A stretch of 64,000 nucleotides of DNA from Propioniciclava soli (GTDB lineage Bacteria; Actinomycetota; Actinomycetes; Propionibacteriales; Propionibacteriaceae). Made by a program: the position numbers and the translations under genes. This document shows positions 36,482 through 44,641 of the stretch, piece by piece (the first letter of the stretch is position 1; each line of letters starts with the position of its first letter). The stretch is taken from contig NZ_JACYOT010000001.1 in the NCBI RefSeq assembly GCF_014858005.1, positions 533,656 through 597,655 on the forward strand, in the 5' to 3' direction. Below the pieces are notes generated by a model. That model was not told the DNA's origin, ran no database searches, and saw only the letters and a list, made by a program, of their open reading frames with translations.

Positions 36482-37102
36482 TTACGCGATGAGCGCGTTT
36501 CCGTAGCGGATGACGAGGAAGGCCGCCAGGGCGAGGAGCCACAGGCCGACGATGAGCCGGTCCAGTCCCCAGCGGAGGCCGGTTTGGAGGCGGGCGTTGA
36601 GTCGTGGTGGGAGGTGCAGGTTGTTGTGGGCGATGTTGTGGCGGGTGAGGGAGGCGAACACTCCGGTGGTGGACACCGTGACGAGCAGGCACCAGGGGCA
36701 TAGTGCGCCGATGTTGAAAACCGCTTCGTAGAACAGCCAGTAGGCGAACGCGAACCCGAGGGTGTAGACGGTTTGGGCGGCGAGCATGAACCCGCGGGGG
36801 AACCGGACGCCGGCGAGGCTGGCGACCGCGATGGTGATCACGACCGGTTCGGCGATGAGGCCGAGGAACGCGTTCGGGAACCCGAAGACGCTGGCCTGCC
36901 ACGAGGTGGCGACCGTGCCGCAACTGATGGTCGCGTTGATGTTGCACGACAGGGCCGTGTTGGGGTTCGCCGCCAAGGCTACGGCGTCCACTGACAGCAC
37001 GAACGAGGCGATCAGGCTGAGGAACGCTGAGGCGAGCATGGTCGCGAACAGCCAGGATTCCCCGTGGCCCGGCCGCGGTTCAGACATGGCTGGGTCAGTC
37101 AT
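36482..37102 (-). CDS. Vitamin K epoxide reductase (VKOR) family membrane protein
   Basis: Inner-membrane thiol oxidase of 206 aa with about five hydrophobic segments. The redox pair is C-P-W-C near residue 137, and the loop cysteines lie in L-S-C-N-I-N-A-T-I-S-C-G near residue 52. In actinobacteria VKOR reoxidises DsbA-like proteins to form disulfides in exported proteins. The DsbA-like partner is encoded directly upstream on the same strand, with a short overlap (37095-37102). The pair is a complete oxidative folding module. Confidence 0.9.
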   Translation of the reverse strand: MTDPAMSEPRPGHGESWLFATMLASAFLSLIASFVLSVDAVALAANPNTALSCNINATISCGTVATSWQASVFGFPNAFLGLIAEPVVITIAVASLAGVRFPRGFMLAAQTVYTLGFAFAYWLFYEAVFNIGALCPWCLLVTVSTTGVFASLTRHNIAHNNLHLPPRLNARLQTGLRWGLDRLIVGLWLLALAAFLVIRYGNALIA

Positions 37103-37889
37103 TGGCGGCCGCCCTGATCGCTGCCTGCAATGCGCTGGCTGTCAGCAGGTCGCCTGTGAAGGGCTTGCCGTCGATGAGCACGGTGGGTGTTCCCTGGATC
37201 CCGGAATCGAAGTCGGCCTGGGTGCCCTCGGTGACCCATTGCGCGTGGCGCAGTTGCGGGAAGGAGTCGGTCACCGACCGGGATATGCCGGCGGCTTGGG
37301 CGAGTGTGGCGATTTGGGCGTCGCTGAGCCCGGGGGTGCCCTCGGCGGGCTGGTTGTCGTACAGCGCCTTGTTGAACGCGAGGACGCGGTCGGGGTCTGC
37401 CTGGGCGACGGTGATGAACGCGTTGGCGGCGCGGGTGGAGTAACGGGCGCCTTGGGAGGCACGGTCGAGGAACGACATCGGGTGGATCTCGAGGCGGATG
37501 GTGCCTGCGTTGACGAGTTCCTCCAGAGCGGGCCCGTTGGCCCGTTCAAACCGGGCGCAATAGGGGCACATGAAGTCTTGGTAGACGTCGACGCGTACGG
37601 GCGCGTCCGGCCGACCGACGCCGATGGTCCAGGTGTCAGTGCCGGTGGCGGTTGCGCCGGGGGTCGTGGCGGTGGTGGGCGCCGGGCGGCCTGGTGCCGT
37701 GGCGGCGATCCAGATGCCGGCGAAGACGAGGACGGCGATCGCGGTGACTGCGAGGGCGAGGCCGACCCGCCGCCGAATCAGGCGGTCGCGGGCGTCCCGG
37801 GCGTGCTGGGCGGCCAACTCCTCCCGGCGACTTCTGGTCGTTGGTGTGGACGGCTGGTTGTCGGGGGACGGTTTGGGCTGCTTGGGCAT
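37095..37889 (-). CDS. Membrane-anchored DsbA-like thioredoxin-fold oxidoreductase
   Basis: Extracytoplasmic disulfide oxidoreductase of 264 aa. A basic N-terminus is followed by one transmembrane anchor (about residues 43-66), a Thr/Ala-rich linker, and a DsbA-type thioredoxin fold with active site M-C-P-Y-C near residue 115. A cis-Pro motif G-T-P-T-V-L-I is near residue 235. It is reoxidised by the VKOR encoded just downstream. The start at 37889 gives a normal type II topology; the longer frame to 37943 has no ribosome binding site. Confidence 0.9.
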   Translation of the reverse strand: MPKQPKPSPDNQPSTPTTRSRREELAAQHARDARDRLIRRRVGLALAVTAIAVLVFAGIWIAATAPGRPAPTTATTPGATATGTDTWTIGVGRPDAPVRVDVYQDFMCPYCARFERANGPALEELVNAGTIRLEIHPMSFLDRASQGARYSTRAANAFITVAQADPDRVLAFNKALYDNQPAEGTPGLSDAQIATLAQAAGISRSVTDSFPQLRHAQWVTEGTQADFDSGIQGTPTVLIDGKPFTGDLLTASALQAAIRAAAND

Positions 37890-38048
37890 GGCGAGTCCAA
37901 CTCTCTGTGAATCGAAACGTGTCTTGTTGATGCGCGGCTCCACGACCGCGTGATCGGGGTGGGTGTCGACGCGTTGTGCGTGGGGGGCCGCGGTCGCGGG
38001 GGCTGTCAGGAGCCGCCGCGGATGGTGAAAAAGCGCCGTCGGGCGGGT

Positions 38049-38552
38049 TCAGCGGGGCTGCGGAGCTGGTGGTCCGCGCCGCGGGGAGGGGCGCGCCACG
38101 ATCGCTGACCGCAGGTCAGGCAGCCGGAAGGTGCCTGTCAGATCGCGCGGGCTCAGAGCTATGTTGAGCACGGGGCAGCGGGTGAGGCTTGCGTGCCGGG
38201 TGAACCAGTCGCGCGCCCGGCTCAGCAGCCTGCGCAGAGAGAACCCAAGGCCGGTGAGGCCGCCGCAGGTGAGTAGTGCCAACCACACGAGGCCCAGGCA
38301 CAGCGTCCACGCCAGCGGGCCTGCATGGGCGGTCGCGATGCCGGCGTCGGCCAACCCCAGCACGCAGGACGATTCCACGGCAAGGTCGACGTGGACGCCG
38401 AACAGCGACAGTGGGATGGCGGGCAAGCACGCCGCGGTCGTCGCTGCGGCGTAAACCGGAGAGAGGCCCCCTGCCACCAAGGCGACCACAACCGCCCAGA
38501 CAGCGCCGCGGTCCGGCCGTGGCCGCGCCACCGCCATCCGACGACCGGACAT
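38049..38552 (-). CDS. Small membrane protein of unknown function
   Basis: Protein of 167 aa with two or three hydrophobic segments (about residues 17-45 and 80-105), two cysteines near residues 41 and 61, and a basic C-terminal tail rich in Arg and Pro. No family is recognised. Alternative GTG start at 38558. It lies between the CDF transporter gene and the DsbA-like gene on the same strand with a 75-bp gap after the CDF stop. It may belong to the metal operon or to the redox pair; there is no evidence for either. Confidence 0.55.
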   Translation of the reverse strand: MSGRRMAVARPRPDRGAVWAVVVALVAGGLSPVYAAATTAACLPAIPLSLFGVHVDLAVESSCVLGLADAGIATAHAGPLAWTLCLGLVWLALLTCGGLTGLGFSLRRLLSRARDWFTRHASLTRCPVLNIALSPRDLTGTFRLPDLRSAIVARPSPRRGPPAPQPR

Positions 38553-38627
38553 GGTCACCCCCCGCCCAGGAGCCCGCCGCCCCGCATAGCGGGGTGCCCA
38601 GGGTTCCTGTGGACGCCGGCACGGCGG

Positions 38628-39542
38628 TCAGTCATGCGTGGCGTGCTCGGAATCGTTGTGGGTGGGGGGTTCGAGTTGGAAGGTGGAGTGTTCGACGCTG
38701 ACGTCGAAGTGGTCGGCCACACAGGCCTGGAGGTCGGCCAGCATCTGGGTGGCGTGCCCGTCGGTGAAGCAGGCGTCTTCGACGACGACGTGGGCGGTGA
38801 GGACGGGCAGTCCGGTGGCGATGGTGGAAGCGTGCAGGTCGTGCACCCCCACCACATGCGGAACCTCCAGGATGTGCCGGCGAACCTCGTCCAGGACCAA
38901 CCCGGGCGGGGTGGACTCCAGCAGGATGTTACCCGCCTCCCGCAAGATGGTGATCGCGCGCGGGACGATCAGCGCGGCGATCAACATGCCGGCCACCGCG
39001 TCGATCCGGGTCCAGCCAGTCCACGCGATCACGACCGCGCTGACGATGACCGCCACCGACCCGAGGGCATCGTTGACCACCTCGAGGAAGGCGGCGCGCA
39101 GGTTCAGGTTCGCGCCCCGCCCGGAGTTCAGCACCAGCATCGAGACCAGATTCCCGAGCAGGCCGACGATGCCGAGCACGAGCAGCCCGCCGGCGGTGAC
39201 GTCGGGCGGTTCGAACAGCCGACGGGCCCCCTCGATGAACGCGTAGCCGCCCACCCCGAGCAGCACGGCCGCCTGGGCGCCGGCGGCGAGGACCTCCGCG
39301 CGCCGGTACCCCCACGTCCGTTCGGGCGTGGGTGGGCGCATGGCGAGGCTGGCGGCGATCAGGGCCATCAACAACCCGGAGGCGTCGGTGAGCATGTGGC
39401 CGGCGTCGACCAACAGCGCAAGGCTGTTGGTCCACCAGGCGCCGATCACTTCGGCGACCAGGATGGAGACAGTGATCCCGAACGCGATCGCCAGCTTGGT
39501 GCGGTGGGTGCCTTGCGGTGCGTGGTCGTGGCCGGCGCTCAT
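38628..39542 (-). CDS. Cation diffusion facilitator (CzcD-type) metal efflux transporter
   Basis: Proton-driven exporter of Zn/Cd/Co type divalent metals, 304 aa, with six transmembrane segments and a cytoplasmic C-terminal domain. The metal site HxxxD is visible in D-A-G-H-M-L-T-D (near residue 50), with the second site in S-V-A-V-I-V-S-A-V-V near residue 165. His-rich N-terminus (H-D-H-A). Its ATG overlaps the stop of the P-type ATPase gene (ATGA), so it is the third gene of a translationally coupled regulator-ATPase-CDF operon. Confidence 0.92.
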   Translation of the reverse strand: MSAGHDHAPQGTHRTKLAIAFGITVSILVAEVIGAWWTNSLALLVDAGHMLTDASGLLMALIAASLAMRPPTPERTWGYRRAEVLAAGAQAAVLLGVGGYAFIEGARRLFEPPDVTAGGLLVLGIVGLLGNLVSMLVLNSGRGANLNLRAAFLEVVNDALGSVAVIVSAVVIAWTGWTRIDAVAGMLIAALIVPRAITILREAGNILLESTPPGLVLDEVRRHILEVPHVVGVHDLHASTIATGLPVLTAHVVVEDACFTDGHATQMLADLQACVADHFDVSVEHSTFQLEPPTHNDSEHATHD

Positions 39543-41542
39543 ACCGCGGCGCCCTGCAAGGCGGGGCGGGTGGCTGGTGCGGTGAGGGTGGGCAGGTGGG
39601 TGGTGCGGCCCGCGCGCACGCCGTTGGCGATCACGAACACTTCGGCGATCTCGTGAACGAGCACGACGGCGGCCAACCCGAGGATCCCGAACACTGCCAG
39701 CGGGATCAGGATCGAGATGAGCGCGATCGATGCGGCCACGTTCTGCAGCATGATCCGCCGAGTGCGGCGGGCGTGGTCGAACGCGTGCGGGAGCAGGCGC
39801 AGGTCGTCGCCCATCAGGGCGACATCGGCGGTCTCGATGGCAACGTCGGTGCCCATCGCACCCATCGCCACCCCCAAGTCGGCAGCAGCCAACGCGGGCG
39901 CGTCGTTCACCCCGTCACCGACCATCGCCGTGGCGCGCCCCGCGTCCCGCAGCCGACCGATGATCGCGGACTTGTCCTCGGGCCGCAGGTCGGCGTACAC
40001 CTCGTCGATGCCCGCCTCGACGGCAAGGGCATGCGCGGTCGCCCGATTGTCGCCGGTCAACATCGCGACGGTGTACCCGTGCGAGCGGAGGCGGGCGACC
40101 ACTTCGGCGGCCTCGGGCCGCAACTCGTCTCGGACCGCCACCGCGCCCACCAGTAACCCGTCGACCTCGACCAGGACCGCGGTCGCACCGGCCCTCTGCA
40201 TGCGGGCGACGTCGGCGGCCAGAGGGCCGGCGTCGATCCACCCTGGACGCCCCAGCCGCAGCGTGCGCCCGTCGAGGGTGCCGGTCAGTCCCGCGCCCAC
40301 CTCGGCGGCCACGTCGTCGGCGGCACGCAGGTGGTCCGTGGCGGCCAGGATCGCCTTGGCCAGCGGGTGCTCGCTGCGCACCTCCAGGGCGGCCGCCCAC
40401 TCCAACACCTGTGTGCGGGAGAAAGGGTCGATGGTGGCGACGTCGATCACCGCCGGTTGGTTGCGGGTCAGCGTTCCGGTCTTGTCGAGCGCGACCGTGC
40501 GGACCCGGCCCAGGGCTTCCAGGGCGGCACCGCCCTTGATCAGGATGCCGCGGCGGCTGGCCGCGCCGATCGAGGCCACCGCGGTGACCGGCACCGAGAT
40601 CGCCAACGCACACGGCGAGGCCGCCACCACCATCACCAACGCACGCTGCAGCCACAGCATCGGATCACCGAGCAGGAACCCGGCCACGACGGTGAGAGCG
40701 GCGACAATCAGGATGCCGGGCACCAGCGGTTTGGCGATCCGGTCGGCCAGCCGCTGGGTAGCACCCTTGCGGGACTGCTCGGCCTCCACGATGTGCACAA
40801 TCCGGGCCAACGAGTTGTCCTCAGCGGTGGCGGTGACCTCGACCTCCAGGACGCCGGAGCCGTTGATCGATCCGGCGAACACCTGCTCGCCGGGCCCGAC
40901 CTCCATCGGGATCGATTCGCCGGTGATCGCCGAGGTGTCCAGCGCCGTGCGACCGGAACGGACCACACCGTCGGTCGCCAGCCGCTCGCCGGGCCGCACG
41001 ACCATCAGGTCACCCAAGACGAGGTCGTCCGGGGCGATCACCTCGTCCCGGCCGTTGCGGCGGACGGTCGCCTCCCGGGGTACCAGGTCGAGGAGCGCCC
41101 GCAACCCGTGACGCGTCTTCGCGAGCGAGAAGTCCTCCAAGCCCTCACTGAGGGAGAACAAGAAGGCCAGCGTCGCGGCCTCCTCCACCTGGCCCAGCGC
41201 CGTCGCGCCGACCGCACCAATCGTCATCAACAGGCCCACCCCGACCTTGCCCTTGGCGAGCTTGCGCAGGGCGCCGGGCACGAACGTCGACCCGCCCACC
41301 AGCAACGCCGCCCAGCTCAACACCAGCTCGGCGGCCTCCCAGCCGGCCAGACCGGCGAGGAACCCTGCCAGCAGCAGCACCCCCGACACCAGCCCCAACT
41401 GGATGTCGCGCACCTGCCACAGGTGCTCCACCGCGCCATCGTCATCGTCGCCGTGACCCTTGGTCACGACCGGGGCGTCGCACCCGCACGCCGACACGCC
41501 TTCCTCGCGCTCGTCGCGGTCCTGGCACCCTGTCCCGCTCAT
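39539..41542 (-). CDS. P1B-type metal-transporting ATPase, CtpG-like
   Basis: Efflux ATPase of 667 aa. Ser-Pro-Cys appears in transmembrane segment 4 (A-S-P-C-A-L-A-I-S-V-P) instead of the CPC of copper pumps. The phosphorylation motif is DKTGTLT, T-G-E-S-I-P-M marks the A domain and [10 protein letters not shown] the hinge. The N-terminus is Cys- and Asp/His-rich (C-G-C-D, H-G-D-D-D-D-G). The SPC motif and the adjacent CmtR-like regulator point to Cd, Zn, Co or Pb rather than copper; the exact metal is uncertain. It overlaps both neighbours by 4 bp. Confidence 0.9.
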   Translation of the reverse strand: MSGTGCQDRDEREEGVSACGCDAPVVTKGHGDDDDGAVEHLWQVRDIQLGLVSGVLLLAGFLAGLAGWEAAELVLSWAALLVGGSTFVPGALRKLAKGKVGVGLLMTIGAVGATALGQVEEAATLAFLFSLSEGLEDFSLAKTRHGLRALLDLVPREATVRRNGRDEVIAPDDLVLGDLMVVRPGERLATDGVVRSGRTALDTSAITGESIPMEVGPGEQVFAGSINGSGVLEVEVTATAEDNSLARIVHIVEAEQSRKGATQRLADRIAKPLVPGILIVAALTVVAGFLLGDPMLWLQRALVMVVAASPCALAISVPVTAVASIGAASRRGILIKGGAALEALGRVRTVALDKTGTLTRNQPAVIDVATIDPFSRTQVLEWAAALEVRSEHPLAKAILAATDHLRAADDVAAEVGAGLTGTLDGRTLRLGRPGWIDAGPLAADVARMQRAGATAVLVEVDGLLVGAVAVRDELRPEAAEVVARLRSHGYTVAMLTGDNRATAHALAVEAGIDEVYADLRPEDKSAIIGRLRDAGRATAMVGDGVNDAPALAAADLGVAMGAMGTDVAIETADVALMGDDLRLLPHAFDHARRTRRIMLQNVAASIALISILIPLAVFGILGLAAVVLVHEIAEVFVIANGVRAGRTTHLPTLTAPATRPALQGAAV

Positions 41543-41955
41543 CGGAGCGCCCCCACCGACGCGTGTACCCGCAGCGCTTCCGGTGCAGGGTTGACCGTGG
41601 TACCCACCCCGTAGTTCGGGCACAGGGCCACCCCATGACCCGTCGTCTCGAGCAGCCGTTCCGCCGTCGCCAGCACCGCCAGCAATTCCGGGGCGCTCAC
41701 CAGCGAGAACACTGACGCCCGGCCCTGCGGACGCGACACCACCAGACCGCACTCCCGCAGGCACGCCAAGTGCGCACTCACGGTCGACTGAGCCAGACCC
41801 AGGTGCTCGGTCAGGTCGCGCACCCGATGCTCGCCCAAGGTCAGGTGTTGAAGGATCGCCAACCGAGACGGATCCGACAGGCTGTGAAACATGGCTGCGG
41901 CGACCTGCAGGTCGGACCCGTCGGGCGCCTCACCGGCGCAAGAATGCATCGTCAT
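41539..41955 (-). CDS. ArsR/SmtB family metal sensor, CmtR-like
   Basis: Winged-helix repressor of 138 aa. The recognition helix region contains A-C-L-R-E-C-G-L-V, which matches the Cys57/Cys61 pair of the mycobacterial Cd/Pb sensor CmtR. A further Cys in A-L-C-P-N-Y-G lies in the C-terminal tail, where CmtR has Cys102. This supports Cd/Pb-type sensing. Such repressors leave the operator when metal binds. It starts the operon and is divergent from a UPF0060 gene across 168 bp, which should contain its operator; no perfect dyad was identified there. Confidence 0.88.
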   Translation of the reverse strand: MTMHSCAGEAPDGSDLQVAAAMFHSLSDPSRLAILQHLTLGEHRVRDLTEHLGLAQSTVSAHLACLRECGLVVSRPQGRASVFSLVSAPELLAVLATAERLLETTGHGVALCPNYGVGTTVNPAPEALRVHASVGALR

Positions 41956-42123
41956 GAAGCGATGGTATCGTCATTCGTCGCCCATGTCGCGGCAGGAGGG
42001 GACCGCCGGCCAGCGGGTCCCGCGCGCACGTCGCAGCTTCGCACGCTCGACCTGAACCTCGGTTCGGATCTCGCGCACCACGTGAGATCTCTTCAGGCAA
42101 CCCCTCCGGCATAGCATCGGCGA

Positions 42124-42459
42124 ATGGATCCCCTGAAGTCTCTGGCCTTGTTCCTCATCGCCGCCGTGGCCGAAATCGGGGGTGCCTGGCTGGTCTGGCA
42201 GGGAGTCCGAGAACACAACGGTTGGGTGTGGATCGGCGCCGGTGTGATCGCCCTCGGCCTCTACGGGTTCGTTGCGATCCTGCAGCCCGATGCGCACTTC
42301 GGGCGCATCCTCGCCGCCTACGGCGGCGTCTTCGTGGCCGGCTCGCTGGCCTGGGGAATGCTGGTCGACGGGTTTCGCCCCGACCGCTACGACGTCATCG
42401 GGGCACTGACCTGTCTCGTGGGAGTGGCCGTCATCATGTACGCGCCCAGAACCGCCTGA
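42124..42459 (+). CDS. UPF0060 (YnfA) family small membrane protein
   Basis: Protein of 111 aa with four hydrophobic segments. Typical YnfA features are [16 protein letters not shown] near the start, [13 protein letters not shown] near residue 65 and D-x-x-D-V-I-G-A near residue 90. The family resembles small multidrug resistance exporters; a transport role is suspected, not proven. It is divergent from the CmtR-like regulator and frequently travels with metal-resistance genes, so control by that regulator is possible. Confidence 0.88.
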   Translation: MDPLKSLALFLIAAVAEIGGAWLVWQGVREHNGWVWIGAGVIALGLYGFVAILQPDAHFGRILAAYGGVFVAGSLAWGMLVDGFRPDRYDVIGALTCLVGVAVIMYAPRTA

Positions 42460-42626
42460 GACTCGACCTTTGGGGCCAGGAGGTTAGCTCGAGACGCCCG
42501 GCCGGGCCGCTCGCTTGCCGCACGCGGCGCGCCGCGGGGGGCACAGCGCCACAGGGATGGCCGGGGAGAGTTCCGGGTGCATTGGGTAGTGGCCCTGCAG
42601 GGCGCGGTAGTCGCCCATCTCAGGTC

Positions 42627-43016
42627 CTACAGGTAGCGGCAGACCTGGTCGGCTCGGCAGGTGTCCGGCGCGATCTGGTCGGCCTGGGCCCGGAGCTCGG
42701 TGAGGGTGTTGCGGAGGTCCTGGAGTTGGGTGAGTTGCTCGTCGATGGCGGCGAGTCGGGTGTCGAGCAGGTCGCGCACGTGGGTACACGGTGGCTGCCC
42801 GTCGTCGCGGATGTTGAGGACCTGTCGGATCTGGGCCAGGGTCAGTCCGGCGGCCTGGCCGCGGTGGATGAACCCGATCCGGGCAACCGCGTCCAGGCCG
42901 TAGTCGCGGTAGCCGGAGGAGGTGCGAGGACTGGTCGGGAGGAGCCTCTCGGCTTCGTAGAAGCGCAGGGCCTTGGTGGTCGTGTCGGCTGCCTTGGCGA
43001 GTTCCCCGATCCGCAT
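42627..43016 (-). CDS. merR: MerR family metal-responsive regulator
   Basis: Regulator of 129 aa with the MerR helix-turn-helix (I-G-E-L-A-K-A-A, R-F-Y-E, Y-R-D-Y) and a dimerisation coiled coil. Three cysteines sit where mercury-binding MerR proteins have them: P-P-C-T-H near residue 79, then D-T-C and Q-V-C in the last 15 residues. It is divergent from the truncated mercuric reductase with an intact MerR-type promoter between them. Hg(II) is the likely signal; another soft metal cannot be excluded. Confidence 0.85.
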   Translation of the reverse strand: MRIGELAKAADTTTKALRFYEAERLLPTSPRTSSGYRDYGLDAVARIGFIHRGQAAGLTLAQIRQVLNIRDDGQPPCTHVRDLLDTRLAAIDEQLTQLQDLRNTLTELRAQADQIAPDTCRADQVCRYL

Positions 43017-43043
43017 CCGATCCTCCGCTGGTCACGCGGGGAC

Positions 43044-43075
43044 TTGACCTTCCCCTGCACTGGAAGGTCCATGAT
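43044..43075 (+). promoter_or_regulatory. MerR-type promoter/operator
   Basis: A -35 box TTGACC (43044-43049) and -10-like CATGAT (43070-43075) are separated by 20 bp, longer than the normal 17. A perfect dyad ACCTTCC-N8-GGAAGGT (43047-43068) fills the spacer. This overlong, dyad-filled spacer is the signature of MerR-family activated promoters. It faces the merA remnant at 43121. Confidence 0.85.
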
Positions 43076-43120
43076 CGCCTGTAGCAGACGGGTTCTCAAA
43101 CGAAGGGCGGGTGTTGGACG

Positions 43121-43663
43121 GTGTCGAAGGTTGACCTGGCGATCATCGGGTCCGGTGGCGCCGCGTTCGCGGCCGCGATCCGGGCGAGCGGGCTGGGGAG
43201 ATCGGTGGTGATGATCGAGCGGGGCACGTTCGGTGGCACGTGCGTCAACACCGGGTGCGTGCCGTCCAAAGCGCTGATCGCTGCCGGCCAGGCCAGGCAC
43301 GTCGCCGCCGACGCGGGGACACGCTTCCCGGGGATCGCCACCTCCGCCGGGCCGGTGGACCTGGCCGCACTGGTCGCGGGCACGCAGGACCTGGTCGAGG
43401 AGCTGCGTGCCGAGAAGTACGCGGCTGTGGCCAAGGCCCACGGCTGGCGAGTGATGCACGGGCAGGCGACCTTCGCCGGCACTCCGCAGACGCCCGTCCT
43501 CCAGGTGACGGGGCCTGAAGGGAGGGTGGAGGTCGTTGAGGCGGCGCACTACCGACAAGGTGACGAAGTGGCAATCAATCTCGATACGTCCTTGTCAGGG
43601 GGTCATTATCGGCTGACAGAAGAGAGCTTCAACTCCTCTCTCGCGCACGCAAAGTGCCTCTGA
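43121..43663 (+). pseudogene. merA: Mercuric reductase MerA, 3'-truncated
   Basis: FAD-dependent Hg(II) reductase fragment. Residues 1 to about 145 match the start of MerA: the dinucleotide motif I-I-G-S-G-G-A-A-F-A-A-A near residue 8 and the redox-active G-G-T-C-V-N-T-G-C-V-P-S-K near residue 38. The match stops at about 43545. From there the sequence is unrelated, AT-richer and repeat-containing, and the frame reaches a stop at 43663. A full enzyme is usually about 460-550 aa, so the NADPH-binding, dimerisation and C-terminal Hg-relay parts are missing. The upstream promoter and regulator are intact. Confidence 0.85.
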
Positions 43664-43748
43664 CAAGGGCAAATAGGACGAAAAGGCGGGAGGCGAAAAC
43701 CTCTCGCCTTTCCTATGTCCCGATGAGTGAGGTGCAGCTGACAAGGGC
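43590..43748. repeat. Three copies of CTGACAAGG at the merA breakpoint
   Basis: CCTTGTCAG at 43590-43598 (inverted), CTGACAAGGGC at 43660-43670 and CTGACAAGGGC at 43738-43748 (direct). The first copy is also part of TGTCAG-N14-CTGACA (43594-43619). The base composition differs from the flanks. These may be transposon-end or recombinase sites; no transposase gene is nearby. Confidence 0.5.
43674..43715 (-). terminator. Hairpin terminator, best read on the minus strand
   Basis: AAAGGCGGGAGG (43682-43693) pairs with CCTCTCGCCTTT (43700-43711) with one mismatch, and TAGGA/TCCTA extends the arms. On the minus strand the stem is followed by TTTTCG and further T-rich sequence, as in an intrinsic terminator. 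Confidence 0.55.
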
Positions 43749-43792
43749 GAACGCATCGCTGAGGCCGGCGCTGCCTCTGCTTGTCGCGTTTC

Positions 43793-43844
43793 GTTCCCCA
43801 CGCGTGGGGAACGTTCCCCACGTATTCCCCACGGGTTCCCCATG
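43793..43844. repeat. 20-bp perfect palindrome followed by helically phased repeats
   Basis: GTTCCCCACGCGTGGGGAAC at 43793-43812 is a perfect palindrome. Direct copies of (G/A)TTCCCCA(C/T)G start at 43813, 43824 and 43835, exactly 11 bp apart, which is one helical turn. This is the geometry of a multi-site protein-binding region such as iterons or a partition site. Confidence 0.65.
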
Positions 43845-44146
43845 GTTTCGCAGGGGCTCGGGGCGCCATGGCCCGGGACTCGATTGCGGCTGGCCGACTG
43901 GACGGGACGCTGTCAGGTTCTGGCGTCTCCGCTGGTGGGGGATGCGTGGCTCACGGGCACGCAGTTGTGATCGAGGTCGACCACCGTCCACGACCACTAC
44001 TGTTCCCCGACCACACGCCCCGTGACCAGACCGGACTCTTCCCTCCCCACGAGGGCCGCTCGCGGCCCGGTCATTGAGCTGAGAGAAACAATCCGCAAGC
44101 CGGAGGGAGCACCTGGCGGCGGCCTCCCTTCAATCTGCCCGAGGAA

Positions 44147-44362
44147 TCACATGGCGTCCGGGCACATGTGCATGGGATCCCAGCCGGACTTGCCCTGGTG
44201 CATACCCGGATTGTGATCGCCACTGAAGCCCATGTGCTGGGTGCAATGACGCACGTGTTGTCCGTAGTCGGCGTTGGCGTTCGCTGCGTGGGCCGGAGTG
44301 GCGACCAGGAGCAGCGCCCCCGCGCTCACCACCGACACCAGAACTCGAGAAAGGTTCGACAT
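44147..44362 (-). CDS. Small secreted Cys/His/Met-rich peptide, 71 aa
   Basis: The first 26 residues are a clear signal peptide ending A-H-A-A. The mature part of about 45 residues has two cysteines (H-C-T-Q-H-M, M-H-M-C-P-D), several histidines and about six methionines. Such a composition suits soft-metal binding outside the membrane. A CTTGA-N6-CTTGA box lies 101 bp upstream of the start (44463-44478), as for other genes of the copper island. The function as a copper-binding peptide is inferred from composition and regulation only; no family is recognised. Confidence 0.65.
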   Translation of the reverse strand: MSNLSRVLVSVVSAGALLLVATPAHAANANADYGQHVRHCTQHMGFSGDHNPGMHQGKSGWDPMHMCPDAM

Positions 44363-44462
44363 GACATGCTCCTCGTCCTCGCCGTCTCGATGACTGCGAT
44401 GCGGGCACGCTATCCCCGGCCGCTATTCGGGGAGAACAGCCGAGTGGCACTCTCCGTCGAGC

Positions 44463-44478
44463 CTTGACGCGATCTTGA
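44463..44478 (+). promoter_or_regulatory. CTTGA direct-repeat box 1
   Basis: CTTGACGCGATCTTGA: two CTTGA half-sites 11 bp apart. It lies between the secreted peptide gene (minus) and the end of the sensor kinase gene, so it could serve only the peptide. Confidence 0.6.
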
Positions 44479-44641
44479 CCCGAGCCATATGGAAGCGGAC
44501 GCTCTACATACTGTCCCCCTGTGCGACGCGGACGACATGGAGTCTGCTCGCAGGCCACCCGGGCGAGGGCGTGACGCGGGCGGAATACGCGGGTGTCCCG
44601 TCAACGTCCACAGCGGAGGAGGGGGTGGCACGGTCCTGCCC

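Larger units (their letters stand above)
43664..44146. other. 483-bp region without a recognisable gene
   Basis: Between the merA remnant and the small secreted peptide gene no convincing coding frame is seen. The region holds the third CTGACAAGG repeat, a hairpin terminator (43674-43715) and the palindrome/iteron cluster (43793-43844). It looks like a junction between two cargo modules. Confidence 0.5.

Noticed and set aside
43793..43844. CRISPR-like repeat
   Set aside because: The unit resembles half of some actinobacterial CRISPR repeats, but copies are 11 bp apart with no spacers and no cas genes are present.
43606..43869. Minus-strand frames across the iteron region
   Set aside because: They translate the palindrome and repeats and have no start signal; the region looks non-coding.
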